Shown here: one piece after another, positions 44,901 through 53,479 of the stretch
How the letters are laid out: every line of letters begins with the position of its first letter
How positions within the stretch are numbered: the first letter of the stretch is position 1
Source of the DNA: Pseudomonas sp. MM213
Lineage (GTDB): Bacteria; Pseudomonadota; Gammaproteobacteria; Pseudomonadales; Pseudomonadaceae
Direction of reading: 5' to 3'
NCBI RefSeq assembly: GCF_020423045.1
Contig: NZ_CP081943.1
Span: 5,270,001-5,334,000 of the forward strand
Length of the DNA: 64,000 nucleotides
Made by a program: the position numbers and the translations under genes
The notes under the pieces: generated by a model
Databases searched by the model: none
Told to the model about the DNA's origin: nothing
Seen by the model: only the letters and a program-made list of their open reading frames with translations

Positions 44901-47187
44901 TGTCAGCGAGGACGGTCAGTACCAGGCCCGCGATGCCGATGATCTTCATCTGCATGGGGCCGATGACCTTTATGCGTCTATGTTGCATGCCCTGCCTGAT
45001 GCTGAGCGCAACGCGCTGGGGTACCGGATCAATCAAGGCACGACGCTCAAGCACGCCATTCAAAAAACGCCATTGCCACGGGACAGGTTCAACGCGCTTC
45101 TGGCGGATAACCCTGTTCGAAAACCCGCGTACGATCCAGCCACGATGCGTCTGCGTGGCGGCATGCGCGGGATGGCTCAAGGTCTGCGTCGAGTTCAGGG
45201 GCAAATAACGCCGCAAGAGCGGGTTCGCGTCGTTCGGCCCGGATGGACAGAGGCCGAAGCTCAGTCCTATCTGCAAGCGGGGGGCAGCGACGTCAGTCTT
45301 GAGCAGAGGGCGAGTGCTCTGGAGGAGGAGTTCGATCGGCTCAATGCCAATTTTCAACGTTGGCTGAGCTCGCCAACCGAAGCGTTCCGCTACACGTCCG
45401 CCGGTATCGCCGAATGGCAGTCCAGAAACGCGGTGTACAAAGCGGTCAGGGAATGTTGGCAGCAAATCGGCTTGCGCGATGTGGATTCGTACGGCGAGCT
45501 GCGAGGCGTCGTGCTCGACCTCGAGAACCTGCCGCTGGGGCGGCATCTGCGCACGATGCCCGCACTGGAGGGCAACTTCGATCACGTCACTCGCCTTAAT
45601 CTGAACGGAACCGAATTGACCGACGCTCATGCTTCATTGCTCGATCATTTCCCCCGGTTGCGCTCTATCAACATCAACGGCAATTCGCTCACCCGCCTTC
45701 CTCGTGTCATCGGCCGCATGCGCGCGCTGACGGAGTTGAACCTGCGCGCAAACCGCATTGTCCTGGATGCACAAGGCGTCGCGGACCTGCGCAACCTGAC
45801 GCGGCTTCAGATCCTGGACCTGCATAGCAATCCTCTGGGGCAGGTTCCGGATATTGGCAGCATGCGCGTGTTACATACGCTGATCCTGGCCGACACCGGC
45901 ATTCGGACCTGGCCGGACGGCTTGTTCGCACAGCCACGGTTCCGGCATTTTTACCTGGACATGCAGCGCAACGAAATCACCTACGTGCCCATGGTCACGC
46001 GTGGCTCGGTCCAGGCGGAATTGCTGGCGCGCACGTTGTTGAGCCGGGAGCCGGAGTTTTTGCCGGCCTTCAATCTGCAGACGCTCAGGGAGTACATCGC
46101 GTCCGTTGGCATGGACCCTGATCGACCGTATCCGCCTCGTGGCGTGCGCGACAGCCTCGACTGGGAAGCTGGCTTGACCCGGCCGGAGTGGGTGGCCAGA
46201 CAGGAGGTGTGGAACAGCGTCGAGGATGAGCACGGTTCGGTTGGCTTCTTCAACGAGATTCGCAAACTCACCGAATCGGGGCATTTCAATCGCGACCCCG
46301 GGTTTCGGGTCGACATGACCGCCAAGGTCTGGCGAATGCTCGATGCGATGTCGAAAAATACCGAGCTGCGGCAAAAACTCTTCACCCTGACCACCGTGCC
46401 CACGGCGTGCGTCGATGCTGGGGCGCAGCTGTTCAACGCCATGGGGATGGAGGTCTTGATTCATGAAGCTTATGAACTGGCAAATCCCGCGCTGGTCGAG
46501 GGTGAGCTGGTATCGCTGGCGCAGGGCAAGTCACGTCTGGATGAACTGAGCAGGATTGCCCGCAAAACGATTTCCGAGCGCGAGGCGATGGGTGAGGAAT
46601 TCAGGCGCGTCAATGCAGCGGGCGAGGTCACCGGCACGATTGATGAGGTTGAAGTTCACCTGGCATTCATGACGGATCTTGCCGACCGGTTGGACCTGCC
46701 CTGGCAGTCGCGAAAAATGCAGTTCAGAAAAATCGCCGGCGTCACGAACGCGATGATCGAAGATGCATTCCATCGTGTACGGAACCTTGAGGCGGGTGAA
46801 TTGCTCGACGATTTGCTGATCGAGCAGCCGTTCTGGTCATCCTATGTCGAGGGTTCCAACCGGGGGGTTATCAAAGGTTTCAGACGCCGGATTGAAGCCA
46901 CGATTGAGTTCTACTCAGCGCTTGAAAAACGAGCATCCGACACAACGCTTTCCCTTGAGCAAAAGGCACAGTTGAAGGAAGAGCTCAGGGTGCTCGGTGC
47001 TGAGTTGAACAAACCGGAAAGCGCGTTTGCGCCGGGACGGGTCATGACCGAAGCGGAATACGCCGCCGAGCTGGAAGTCATCGACGAAGACAAGAAAGCC
47101 TTTATCAAAACATTCACACGCCAGGCAATCGAACGGGCAAAACTGCAACGGGTAGAAATCCCTTTCACCGTACAGCCGAACAGTTGA
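41905..47187 (+). CDS. Large NEL-type E3 ubiquitin ligase-like protein with leucine-rich repeats
   Basis: 1,760 residues. Order: a ~1,200-residue N-terminal region resembling the DUF6543/dermonecrotic toxin-like domain of Pseudomonas effectors, including a hydrophobic helical segment at ~495-575 (GWNVFNFGSMLVPGLGEAML ... FAQLAIMAAGHVLPAG) that may enter membranes; leucine-rich repeats at ~1223-1362 (VTRLNLNGTELTD, LTELNLRANRI, LQILDLHSNPL); and a C-terminal NEL domain with the catalytic Cys-x-Asp, Cys1502-Val-Asp1504 in TVPTACVDAGAQLF. NEL enzymes (IpaH, SspH, SlrP) ubiquitinate host proteins after injection into eukaryotic cells. No Sec signal and no secretion genes are nearby, so the export route is unknown. 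Start ATG 41905 after AAGGA. Single gene with an AT-rich leader. LRR plus NEL is confident; toxin action is inferred. Confidence 0.85.
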   Translation: MNELSDAPALQVITGHGRSKANVHHDYLLGKLPSPLKDAPVSRLLTMADSTADFPQWYLNARAIDRQYLKQLTDERWRLQVPLDDVLENVQRDMLAFAEPLLVKALKDQLNLELDVNATLIRLYIPAKLGFGIDTNASRLRQSTLLEAALHNFEAPETQAGAFRDGSGIFTRDHENELQRHALTVEQFAALCRTLDIGAHYQRHLKAALMPEDIAAKAIIERHRMASEKAIFNESALIAYLKNDISSYGYGKLQQIRDNEKGIAWNHRPLQCHRLSLMGFRMSGILLFSAVADPTEVKRIYDSLVPRHQRTLMEWSRRLTLLPGQEFEQFKLLEAFFANGPSGLVEATLQREDGFQQSRLDGTLIAYVPDDPDHPFKEYASLTDFMKELTSQLRSPDYQQFFSRFVAQKDHGKFFARVRERFTTFTWTQREPLDMGPWWRETAVENANAEPITNIITGDIWPQIGRWRRDKAIAGARHIAVPTDDEDATTRWNRLTSYLSIGWNVFNFGSMLVPGLGEAMLAVMVGQMLFETMEGIEAWSKGDRDEAAAHLTGVMINFAQLAIMAAGHVLPAGAAASVKPSAFIDRLQKVELPDGKTRLWKPDLSPYAHDLTLPKTVTPGEQGLFRHSEKTILKHENKYFEVRNDPLTGQPRLQHPDRPQAYQPTLEHDGAGVWKTELDRPVEWGKITLMRRLGLAVEDLSEATLEQIRIASGVEEDLLRRLHVVNEPPPALLTDTIERFKIWADVQKLPGQIVLDEVPEAFIEQVPRLLVELPGWPEQKSIELFDDAEQSGRSIKYGNLDASPADTLRISRAEVGAGKLPELAVKFVNEADIHSLFGQSISTDEHIRIDALKNRLAGRAGSHPGPLFDALNRRLQQTDNRQVPALQDAFSNLPTVIARELLADIEPQDLLKITESSRIPLRLRERTRLALRTLRAARAYEGLFLDVAYGVDSERLALHSLQALPDWPENVRIEIREYSFDGPLRDSVGPADAAVRRVLVSEDGQYQARDADDLHLHGADDLYASMLHALPDAERNALGYRINQGTTLKHAIQKTPLPRDRFNALLADNPVRKPAYDPATMRLRGGMRGMAQGLRRVQGQITPQERVRVVRPGWTEAEAQSYLQAGGSDVSLEQRASALEEEFDRLNANFQRWLSSPTEAFRYTSAGIAEWQSRNAVYKAVRECWQQIGLRDVDSYGELRGVVLDLENLPLGRHLRTMPALEGNFDHVTRLNLNGTELTDAHASLLDHFPRLRSININGNSLTRLPRVIGRMRALTELNLRANRIVLDAQGVADLRNLTRLQILDLHSNPLGQVPDIGSMRVLHTLILADTGIRTWPDGLFAQPRFRHFYLDMQRNEITYVPMVTRGSVQAELLARTLLSREPEFLPAFNLQTLREYIASVGMDPDRPYPPRGVRDSLDWEAGLTRPEWVARQEVWNSVEDEHGSVGFFNEIRKLTESGHFNRDPGFRVDMTAKVWRMLDAMSKNTELRQKLFTLTTVPTACVDAGAQLFNAMGMEVLIHEAYELANPALVEGELVSLAQGKSRLDELSRIARKTISEREAMGEEFRRVNAAGEVTGTIDEVEVHLAFMTDLADRLDLPWQSRKMQFRKIAGVTNAMIEDAFHRVRNLEAGELLDDLLIEQPFWSSYVEGSNRGVIKGFRRRIEATIEFYSALEKRASDTTLSLEQKAQLKEELRVLGAELNKPESAFAPGRVMTEAEYAAELEVIDEDKKAFIKTFTRQAIERAKLQRVEIPFTVQPNS

Positions 47188-47204
47188 TCGCTGCGGCTTT
47201 GCAT

Positions 47205-47228
47205 CGGAGCCTGGCCAGCCAGGCTCCG
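47205..47228. terminator. Hairpin between the convergent NEL and ureC genes
   Basis: Perfect 11-bp stem CGGAGCCTGGC/GCCAGGCTCCG with a two-base loop, no T run. It may act as a weak terminator for both genes. Confidence 0.5.
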
Positions 47229-47241
47229 GTGATTTGGCCGA

Positions 47242-48942
47242 TTAAAACAGGAAGTAACGCTGGGCCATCGGCAGTACATCCGCGGGCTCGCACCAAAGCA
47301 GAACGCCGTCGGCCTTGACCTGATACGTCTGCGGGTCGACATCGATACTCGGCAGGTAGTCGTTGTGGATCAAGTCGGTTTTCTGCACGTCGCGGCAGCC
47401 TTTGACCACAGCGATTTTCTTCTTCAAGCCCAGCGCTTCGGGAAGTCCTGCCTCCTGCGCCGCCTGGCTGATGAACGTCAGGCTGGTGGCGTGCAACGAG
47501 CCGCCGTAGCTGGCGAACATCGGGCGGTAGTGCACCGGTTGCGGCGTCGGAATCGAGGCGTTGGCATCACCCATCAGGCTGGCCGCAATGGCCCCGCCCT
47601 TGAGGATCAACGTCGGTTTTACCCCGAAAAACGCGGGGCGCCACAGCACCAGATCCGCCCATTTGCCCACTTCGACCGAGCCCACTTCATGGCTGATGCC
47701 GTGGGTGATCGCCGGGTTGATGGTGTACTTGGCGATGTAGCGTTTGGCGCGGAAGTTGTCGTTGCCTTGGCCATCCCCCGGCAGTGGGCCGCGCTGTTTT
47801 TTCATCTTGTCGGCGGTTTGCCAGGTACGCGTAATGACTTCGCCGACGCGGCCCATGGCCTGGCTGTCGGAGCTGATCATCGAGAACGCGCCGAGGTCGT
47901 GGAGGATGTCTTCGGCGGCAATCGTTTCGCGGCGGATGCGGCTTTCGGCGAAGGCCACGTCTTCGGCAATGCTCGGGTCCAGGTGATGGCAGACCATCAG
48001 CATGTCGAGGTGTTCGTCGATGGTGTTGCGGGTGAAGGGCCGGGTCGGGTTGGTCGAGCTTGGCAGCACGTTGGTGAAACCGCAGGCCTTGATGATGTCC
48101 GGGGCATGACCGCCACCCGCGCCTTCGGTGTGATAGGTGTGGATGGTGCGGCCCTTGAAGGCGGCGAGGGTGGTCTCGACGAAACCGGACTCGTTGAGGG
48201 TGTCGGTGTGGATCGCCACCTGCACGTCGTACTGATCGGCCACCGTCAGGCAGTTGTCGATACTCGCCGGGGTGGTGCCCCAGTCTTCGTGCAACTTGAG
48301 GCCGATGGCGCCGGCCTTGACCTGCTCGATCAACGGCTCCGGCAGGCTGGCGTTGCCTTTGCCCGTCAGGCCGATGTTCATCGGGAAGGCGTCCGCCGCT
48401 TGAAGCATCCGCGCCAGATGCCATGGGCCGGAGGTGCAAGTGGTGGCGTTGGTCCCGGTGGCCGGGCCGGTGCCGCCGCCGATCATGGTGGTCACGCCGC
48501 TCATCAGCGCCTCTTCGATCTGCTGCGGGCAGATGAAGTGGATGTGGGTGTCGATGCCGCCGGCGGTGAGGATCATGCCTTCGCCGGCGATCACTTCAGT
48601 GCTGGCGCCGATGGCGATGGTGACGTTCGGCTGCACGTCCGGGTTGCCGGCCTTGCCGATGCCTGCCACGCGCCCGTCCTTGAGGCCAACGTCGGCCTTG
48701 ACGATGCCCCAGTGGTCGATGATCAGCGCGTTGGTGATCACCGTGTCGACGACTTCGGCGGCCAGCAGCTGGCTTTGGCCCTGGCCGTCGCGGATGACTT
48801 TGCCGCCGCCGAATTTCACTTCTTCGCCGTAGGTGGTGAAGTCTTTTTCCACCTCGATCCACAGCTCGGTGTCGGCCAGGCGGACCTTGTCACCGACGGT
48901 GGGGCCGAACATGTCGGCGTAGGCTTGACGGGAAATCTTCAT
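47242..48942 (-). CDS. ureC: Urease subunit alpha (catalytic)
   Basis: 566 residues. Nickel and catalytic residues are visible: HIH in [14 protein letters not shown], the carbamylated lysine in [13 protein letters not shown], His in [26 protein letters not shown], the flap Cys-His in MVCHHLDPS, and the Asp in [11 protein letters not shown]. It hydrolyses urea to ammonia and carbamate in the cytosol as (UreABC)3. Last gene of the leftward ureD-A-GNAT-GNAT-B-C run; a REP pair separates it from ureB. ureE-F-G-J lie 20 kb away. Confidence 0.98.
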   Translation of the reverse strand: MKISRQAYADMFGPTVGDKVRLADTELWIEVEKDFTTYGEEVKFGGGKVIRDGQGQSQLLAAEVVDTVITNALIIDHWGIVKADVGLKDGRVAGIGKAGNPDVQPNVTIAIGASTEVIAGEGMILTAGGIDTHIHFICPQQIEEALMSGVTTMIGGGTGPATGTNATTCTSGPWHLARMLQAADAFPMNIGLTGKGNASLPEPLIEQVKAGAIGLKLHEDWGTTPASIDNCLTVADQYDVQVAIHTDTLNESGFVETTLAAFKGRTIHTYHTEGAGGGHAPDIIKACGFTNVLPSSTNPTRPFTRNTIDEHLDMLMVCHHLDPSIAEDVAFAESRIRRETIAAEDILHDLGAFSMISSDSQAMGRVGEVITRTWQTADKMKKQRGPLPGDGQGNDNFRAKRYIAKYTINPAITHGISHEVGSVEVGKWADLVLWRPAFFGVKPTLILKGGAIAASLMGDANASIPTPQPVHYRPMFASYGGSLHATSLTFISQAAQEAGLPEALGLKKKIAVVKGCRDVQKTDLIHNDYLPSIDVDPQTYQVKADGVLLWCEPADVLPMAQRYFLF

Positions 48943-48979
48943 GTGCTTGCCTTAGGAATTAATTGAATGGGAGATCGCA

Positions 48980-49057
48980 TTCGCGGGCAAGCCTCGCTCC
49001 TACAGGGTTCGTGCTGCGGAGACACATGACCTGTAGGAGCGAGGCTTGCCCGCGAAG
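48980..49057. repeat. REP inverted pair between ureC and ureB
   Basis: ttcgcgggcaagcctcgctc facing gagcgaggcttgcccgcgaa. Confidence 0.92.
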
Positions 49058-49081
49058 AGGCCGGTACAGGCTGCACATGAC

Positions 49082-49386
49082 TTAGAGGTCACCCATGACC
49101 CGCCCGGCAAACCCGAACACCCGGCGATGCCCGGCCAGGTCCACCAGCTCGACCTCGCGGCTCTGCCCCGGTTCGAAGCGCACGGCGGTGCCGGCGGGGA
49201 TGTTCAGGCGCATGCCGCGACTGGCAGCGCGGTCGAAGGTCAGGGCGTCGTTGGTTTCGAAAAAATGGTAGTGCGAGCCGACCTGGATCGGCCGGTCGCC
49301 GCTGTTGGCCACCTTCAGGCTGACGGTGCGGCGGCCGACGTTGAGTTCGATGTCGCCGGGCTGGATCTGGTACTCACCGGGAATCA

Positions 49387-49387
<1 letters not shown>
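49082..49387 (-). CDS. ureB: Urease subunit beta
   Basis: 101 residues, matching separate UreB of Pseudomonas. [19 protein letters not shown] at the start and [18 protein letters not shown] are diagnostic. Structural subunit of urease. Start ATG 49387 with AAGGAG seven bases upstream; a TTG one codon earlier is less likely. Its start overlaps the stop of the GNAT gene (TGATG). Confidence 0.96.
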
Positions 49388-49926
<539 letters not shown>

Positions 49927-50460
49927 TTACTCCTTGTTGGCGGGCGGCGGCTCCGCGCCAGGATTGAGGGTCAGTTGCATGAAGGTCAGGTCCAGCCAGC
50001 GACCGAACTTGGTGCCCACTTGAGGCATTTGCCCGGTGGTCACGAAGCCGACGCGTTCATGCAGGCGGATGGAAGCGGCATTGCCGCTTTCGATGGCCGC
50101 GACCATCACATGCTTGTCGCAGCCTTTGGCGCGCTCGATCAACACGTCCATCAATTGCGGACCCAGTCCATTGCCGCGTTGATCGCTGCGTACGTAGACC
50201 GAGTGCTCGACGGTGTGGCGGAAACCGTCGAACGGTCGCCAGTCACCGAATGAAGCGTAGCCGAGTACATTGTTATCGCCGTCGACGATCACCAGGATCG
50301 GATAGCCCTGGGCTTGCCGGGTGCTGAACCAGGCCTGGCGGTTGCCCAGGTCCACGGCCTGTTCGTTCCAGATCGCCGTGGTGTTGAGCACGGCGTCGTT
50401 GTAGATGTCGCGGATTGCCGGCAGATCGGCGTGCACCGCATCGCGGATGTGGTAAGTCAT
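49927..50460 (-). CDS. GNAT acetyltransferase, phosphinothricin/methionine sulfoximine type
   Basis: 177 residues. IRDAVHADLPAIRDIYNDAV, TTAIWNEQAVDLGNRQAW and VEHSVYVRSDQRGNGLGPQL with LHERVGFVTTGQMPQVGTKF match the Pat/MddA-type GNAT family that detoxifies methionine sulfoximine and phosphinothricin. The PAO1 homologue (PA4866) also sits between ureA and ureB. Glutamine-synthetase inhibitors are the classical substrates, which suits a nitrogen operon, but the physiological substrate here is inferred. Confidence 0.88.
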   Translation of the reverse strand: MTYHIRDAVHADLPAIRDIYNDAVLNTTAIWNEQAVDLGNRQAWFSTRQAQGYPILVIVDGDNNVLGYASFGDWRPFDGFRHTVEHSVYVRSDQRGNGLGPQLMDVLIERAKGCDKHVMVAAIESGNAASIRLHERVGFVTTGQMPQVGTKFGRWLDLTFMQLTLNPGAEPPPANKE

Positions 50461-50469
50461 GGCGCGGCC

Positions 50470-50772
50470 TCAGGCGATGGGTTGGTGGACGGTGACCAGT
50501 TTGGTCCCGTCGGGGAAGGTGGCTTCGACCTGGATCTCCGGGATCATTTCCGGGATGCCTTCCATCACTTGTTCGCGGCTGAGCAGGGTGGTGCCGAAGT
50601 GCATCAGCTCGGCCACCGTCTGGCCGTCACGCGCGCCTTCGAGCAGCGCTGCGGAGATGTAGGCCATGGCTTCCGGGTAGTTGAGTTTCACGCCGCGCGC
50701 CAAACGCCGCTCGGCCACGAGGCCGGCGGTGAAGATCAGCAGCTTGTCTTTTTCGCGTGGGGTCAGGTCCAT
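50470..50772 (-). CDS. ureA: Urease subunit gamma
   Basis: 100 residues. [40 protein letters not shown] and HEFGTT-type [19 protein letters not shown] are UreA signatures. Small structural urease subunit. It lies ten bases before the GNAT gene and downstream of ureD with a REP pair between. Confidence 0.97.
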   Translation of the reverse strand: MDLTPREKDKLLIFTAGLVAERRLARGVKLNYPEAMAYISAALLEGARDGQTVAELMHFGTTLLSREQVMEGIPEMIPEIQVEATFPDGTKLVTVHQPIA

Positions 50773-50817
50773 CGTTTGGAATCCATAATCGGCAGATTAA
50801 AAAATCACTACAACCTC

Positions 50818-50910
50818 TGTAGGAGCGAGGCTTGCCCGCGAATGCTGCGCCTCGGTTTAACTGATTGACCGCGTTATCGTTCTTCGCGGGCAAGCCTCGC
50901 TCCTACAGGG
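50818..50910. repeat. REP inverted pair between ureD and ureA
   Basis: tgtaggagcgaggcttgccc facing gggcaagcctcgctcctaca. Confidence 0.92.
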
Positions 50911-50919
50911 GGATTGTGT

Positions 50920-51759
50920 TCAGGTGCTCCATATTCTGGGTGGGACGGCTTCTCGACCGAGCAACGCAGGCCTGAGCAATCGCCACAAATCAATCAACCA
51001 GCCTCGCGCCAACAGCGCCTCGCTGGCCAGGCACCGAGCCACTAACAGGCCCGGCAACTGCGTCAAATCCCCGCGTACGTCATTGGGCAGCGAGCGACAG
51101 GTTTCCAGCAGTTCACTGTCAATCTCCCCCGTCACCAACAACGTCGCAAACACCGGTTGCCCATCCAGGCCAATCGGCGAATCGAGCAACCCGTCATCAC
51201 CGACAATGCGCTGGCGTTCGTGCCAGAGCAACTGGCCGTCGCGGCGGATATCCAGCTGCGCCTGAAAATGCCCGAGGTCAAAGCGCTCGCCACTGGCCGG
51301 ACGACCCAAGGCGACGACGTCCCAGTAAAACAACCGCGCATCGCCTTCAAGGTCGATGCAGGTGCTGAGCTCCGCTTGGGCGGCGCTGAAAATGATCGTC
51401 TCTTGCGGCAACCACTCCAGTGTCGCGCCGGCCGCCACTTTCAAACTCAGTTGCTGATAGGCGGGGCCTGCCGCCCGATACCACTTGGCCGCGCCGGGGC
51501 TGGTGATTTGGGCCCACGCATCGCGGCCAACGCTGGCGCTGATGTCCAGCCGATCACCGCTGGCAATCCCGCCGGGCGGATGCACGATGATGTGCTGGCA
51601 AACCTCGGGCCCTTCGGCGTACAGATGTTTTTGCACCCGCAACGGCCCTTTATGCCGACGCTGAACCGGGCGCGTGGTGTCGCCAAATCGGGCGTAGCCC
51701 AGTTCCAGCTCGGCGTGCCAGCTAGGCGTGAACAGCGTTGTGTGGGCAGGTAAATTCAT
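50920..51759 (-). CDS. ureD: Urease accessory protein UreD
   Basis: 279 residues. Conserved [49 protein letters not shown] and [11 protein letters not shown] blocks. UreD binds apo-urease and, with UreF and UreG, forms the nickel-delivery complex. First ure gene after urtE in the direction of transcription, 30 bases from the urtE stop, so it may share the urt promoter. Confidence 0.96.
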   Translation of the reverse strand: MNLPAHTTLFTPSWHAELELGYARFGDTTRPVQRRHKGPLRVQKHLYAEGPEVCQHIIVHPPGGIASGDRLDISASVGRDAWAQITSPGAAKWYRAAGPAYQQLSLKVAAGATLEWLPQETIIFSAAQAELSTCIDLEGDARLFYWDVVALGRPASGERFDLGHFQAQLDIRRDGQLLWHERQRIVGDDGLLDSPIGLDGQPVFATLLVTGEIDSELLETCRSLPNDVRGDLTQLPGLLVARCLASEALLARGWLIDLWRLLRPALLGREAVPPRIWST

Positions 51760-51789
51760 GATGTCTAATTATCGTTAGGACGCTACAGA

Positions 51790-52488
51790 TTAGATCGTAA
51801 CCAGACCGCGCACACCCTCGGCTTCCATATTTTCGCCGCGGCCCTGCTGCACGATCTCGCCGCGGGACATCACCAGGTATTGATCCGCCAGTTCAGCGGC
51901 GAAATCGTAGAACTGCTCCACCAGCAGAATCGCCATGTCGCCGCGTGCCGCAAGCTTCTTGATGACCGCGCCGATCTCCTTGATCACCGACGGCTGGATG
52001 CCCTCGGTCGGCTCGTCGAGGATCAGCAGCCGAGGACGGCTGGCCAGCGCCCGGCCGATTGCCAGTTGCTGCTGTTGGCCACCAGACAGGTCACCGCCGC
52101 GTCGTTGCTTCATTTGCAGCAACACCGGGAAGAGCTCGTAGATGAACGCCGGGACTTCTTTCGCTTCGCTGCCCGGAAACCGCGACAGGCCCATCAGCAG
52201 GTTTTCCTCCACCGTCAGCCGACCGAAAATCTCCCGGCCCTGAGGCACGTAAGCGATCCCGGCATGCACCCGCTGGTGTGGCTTGAACGTGGTGATCGGT
52301 TTGCCTTCCCAGTTCACCGCGCCTTCTTTGGCCGGCAGCAAACCCATCAGGCATTTGAGCAGCGTGGTCTTGCCCACACCGTTGCGCCCGAGCAGGCAGG
52401 TGACTTCACCGACCTTCACGTCAAACGTCAGGCCGCGCAGGATGTGGCTACCGCCGTAGTACTGGTGCAGCTTGTCGACTTGCAGCAT
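51790..52488 (-). CDS. urtE: Urea ABC transporter ATP-binding protein UrtE
   Basis: 232 residues. Walker A GRNGVGKTTLLKCLMG, the YVPQGREIFGRLTVEENLLM Q-loop region, signature LSGGQQQQLAIGRAL, Walker B LLILDEPTEGIQPS. LivF-like subtype used by urea importers. Start at 52488 (MLQVDKLHQYYGGSHILRG); an open upstream stretch is REP sequence in frame and not part of the protein. Confidence 0.95.
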   Translation of the reverse strand: MLQVDKLHQYYGGSHILRGLTFDVKVGEVTCLLGRNGVGKTTLLKCLMGLLPAKEGAVNWEGKPITTFKPHQRVHAGIAYVPQGREIFGRLTVEENLLMGLSRFPGSEAKEVPAFIYELFPVLLQMKQRRGGDLSGGQQQQLAIGRALASRPRLLILDEPTEGIQPSVIKEIGAVIKKLAARGDMAILLVEQFYDFAAELADQYLVMSRGEIVQQGRGENMEAEGVRGLVTI

Positions 52489-52508
52489 TTCTGAAATCTC
52501 CTCAATCC

Positions 52509-52583
52509 CTGTAGGAGCGAGGCTTGCCCGCGAAGGGGACCTCAAGGCCGCCAAAAGCTTCGCGGGCAAGCCTCGCTCCTACA
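52509..52583. repeat. REP inverted pair between urtD and urtE
   Basis: tgtaggagcgaggcttgccc facing gggcaagcctcgctcctaca, short spacer. Confidence 0.92.
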
Positions 52584-52609
52584 AAAAGCAAATAAGCGAA
52601 AAGCCACAA

Positions 52610-53479
52610 TCAGCGACCGAGGTACACCTCGATCACCCGCTCGTTATCCTGTACCTGCTCCAGCGAGCCTTCGGCCAGCACGCTGCCCTGGTGCAACACG
52701 GTGACGTGGTCGGCAATCGAGCCGACAAACCCCATGTCGTGCTCCACCACCATCAGCGAATGCTTGCCCGCCAGGCTCTTGAACAGCTCGGCGGTGAATT
52801 CGGTTTCGGCATCGGTCATGCCCGCCACGGGTTCGTCGAGCAGCAGTAATTGCGGGTCTTGCATCAACAACATGCCGATCTCCAGAAACTGCTTCTGCCC
52901 GTGGGACAACAGGCCCGCCGGGCGATTGACCGAGGTGGTCAGGCGAATGGTCTCCAGCACTTCGCTGATGCGATCTTTCTGTTCGCCACTCAGGCGAGCC
53001 CGCAGGCTGGCCCACACCGACTTGTCGGTTTTCTGCGCCAGCTCAAGGTTTTCAAACACGCTCAACGCTTCAAACACCGTCGGCTTCTGAAACTTGCGAC
53101 CGATGCCGGCCTGAGCAATTTGCACCTCGCTCATCTGCGTCAGATCGAGGGTTTCACCGAACCAGGCTTTGCCATGGCTGGGGCGCGTCTTGCCGGTGAT
53201 CACGTCCATCAGCGTGGTTTTGCCCGCGCCGTTGGGACCGATGATGCAGCGCAATTCGCCGACGCCGATGTACAGGTTCAAATCGTTCAGTGCCTTGAAA
53301 CCATCGAAGCTGACGCTGATGTCTTCCAGGGTCAGGATGGTGCCGTGGCGGGTATTCAGGCCGGGGCCGACGCGTTGCCCGAGGCCGATGGCATCGCGGC
53401 TGGTGCCGGCGTCCTTGTTCGGCTGCGGTGGGTAGAAAGCCGGTTCAAGCATGAATTCAGCCGTCGCAGTCACTCTCAT
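52610..53479 (-). CDS. urtD: Urea ABC transporter ATP-binding protein UrtD
   Basis: 289 residues with a ~45-residue N-terminal extension before LTLEDISVSFDGFKALNDLN. Walker A GPNGAGKTTLMDVITG, signature LSHGQKQFLEIGMLL, Walker B LLLLDEPVAGMTDAE, switch VVEHDMGFV. LivG-like partner of UrtE. Start 53479 overlaps the urtC stop; a Met nine residues later is possible. Confidence 0.94.
   Translation of the reverse strand: MRVTATAEFMLEPAFYPPQPNKDAGTSRDAIGLGQRVGPGLNTRHGTILTLEDISVSFDGFKALNDLNLYIGVGELRCIIGPNGAGKTTLMDVITGKTRPSHGKAWFGETLDLTQMSEVQIAQAGIGRKFQKPTVFEALSVFENLELAQKTDKSVWASLRARLSGEQKDRISEVLETIRLTTSVNRPAGLLSHGQKQFLEIGMLLMQDPQLLLLDEPVAGMTDAETEFTAELFKSLAGKHSLMVVEHDMGFVGSIADHVTVLHQGSVLAEGSLEQVQDNERVIEVYLGR

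Noticed and set aside
26790..47241. 20-kb genomic island inserted in the urease cluster
   Set aside because: No integrase, tRNA gene, direct repeats or insertion sequence at the borders, and most genes in the block are common Pseudomonas backbone; the split is also present in PAO1 as I recall it. Only the NEL gene is considered accessory.
47365..48966. 533-codon open frame antisense to ureC
   Set aside because: Shadow of a strongly biased GC-rich gene; no ribosome binding site and no recognisable motif. The same holds for long antisense frames over urtB, urtC and the TonB receptor.
52489..52569. 27-residue N-terminal extension of UrtE
   Set aside because: It is translated REP sequence; family members start at MLQVDKLHQYY.
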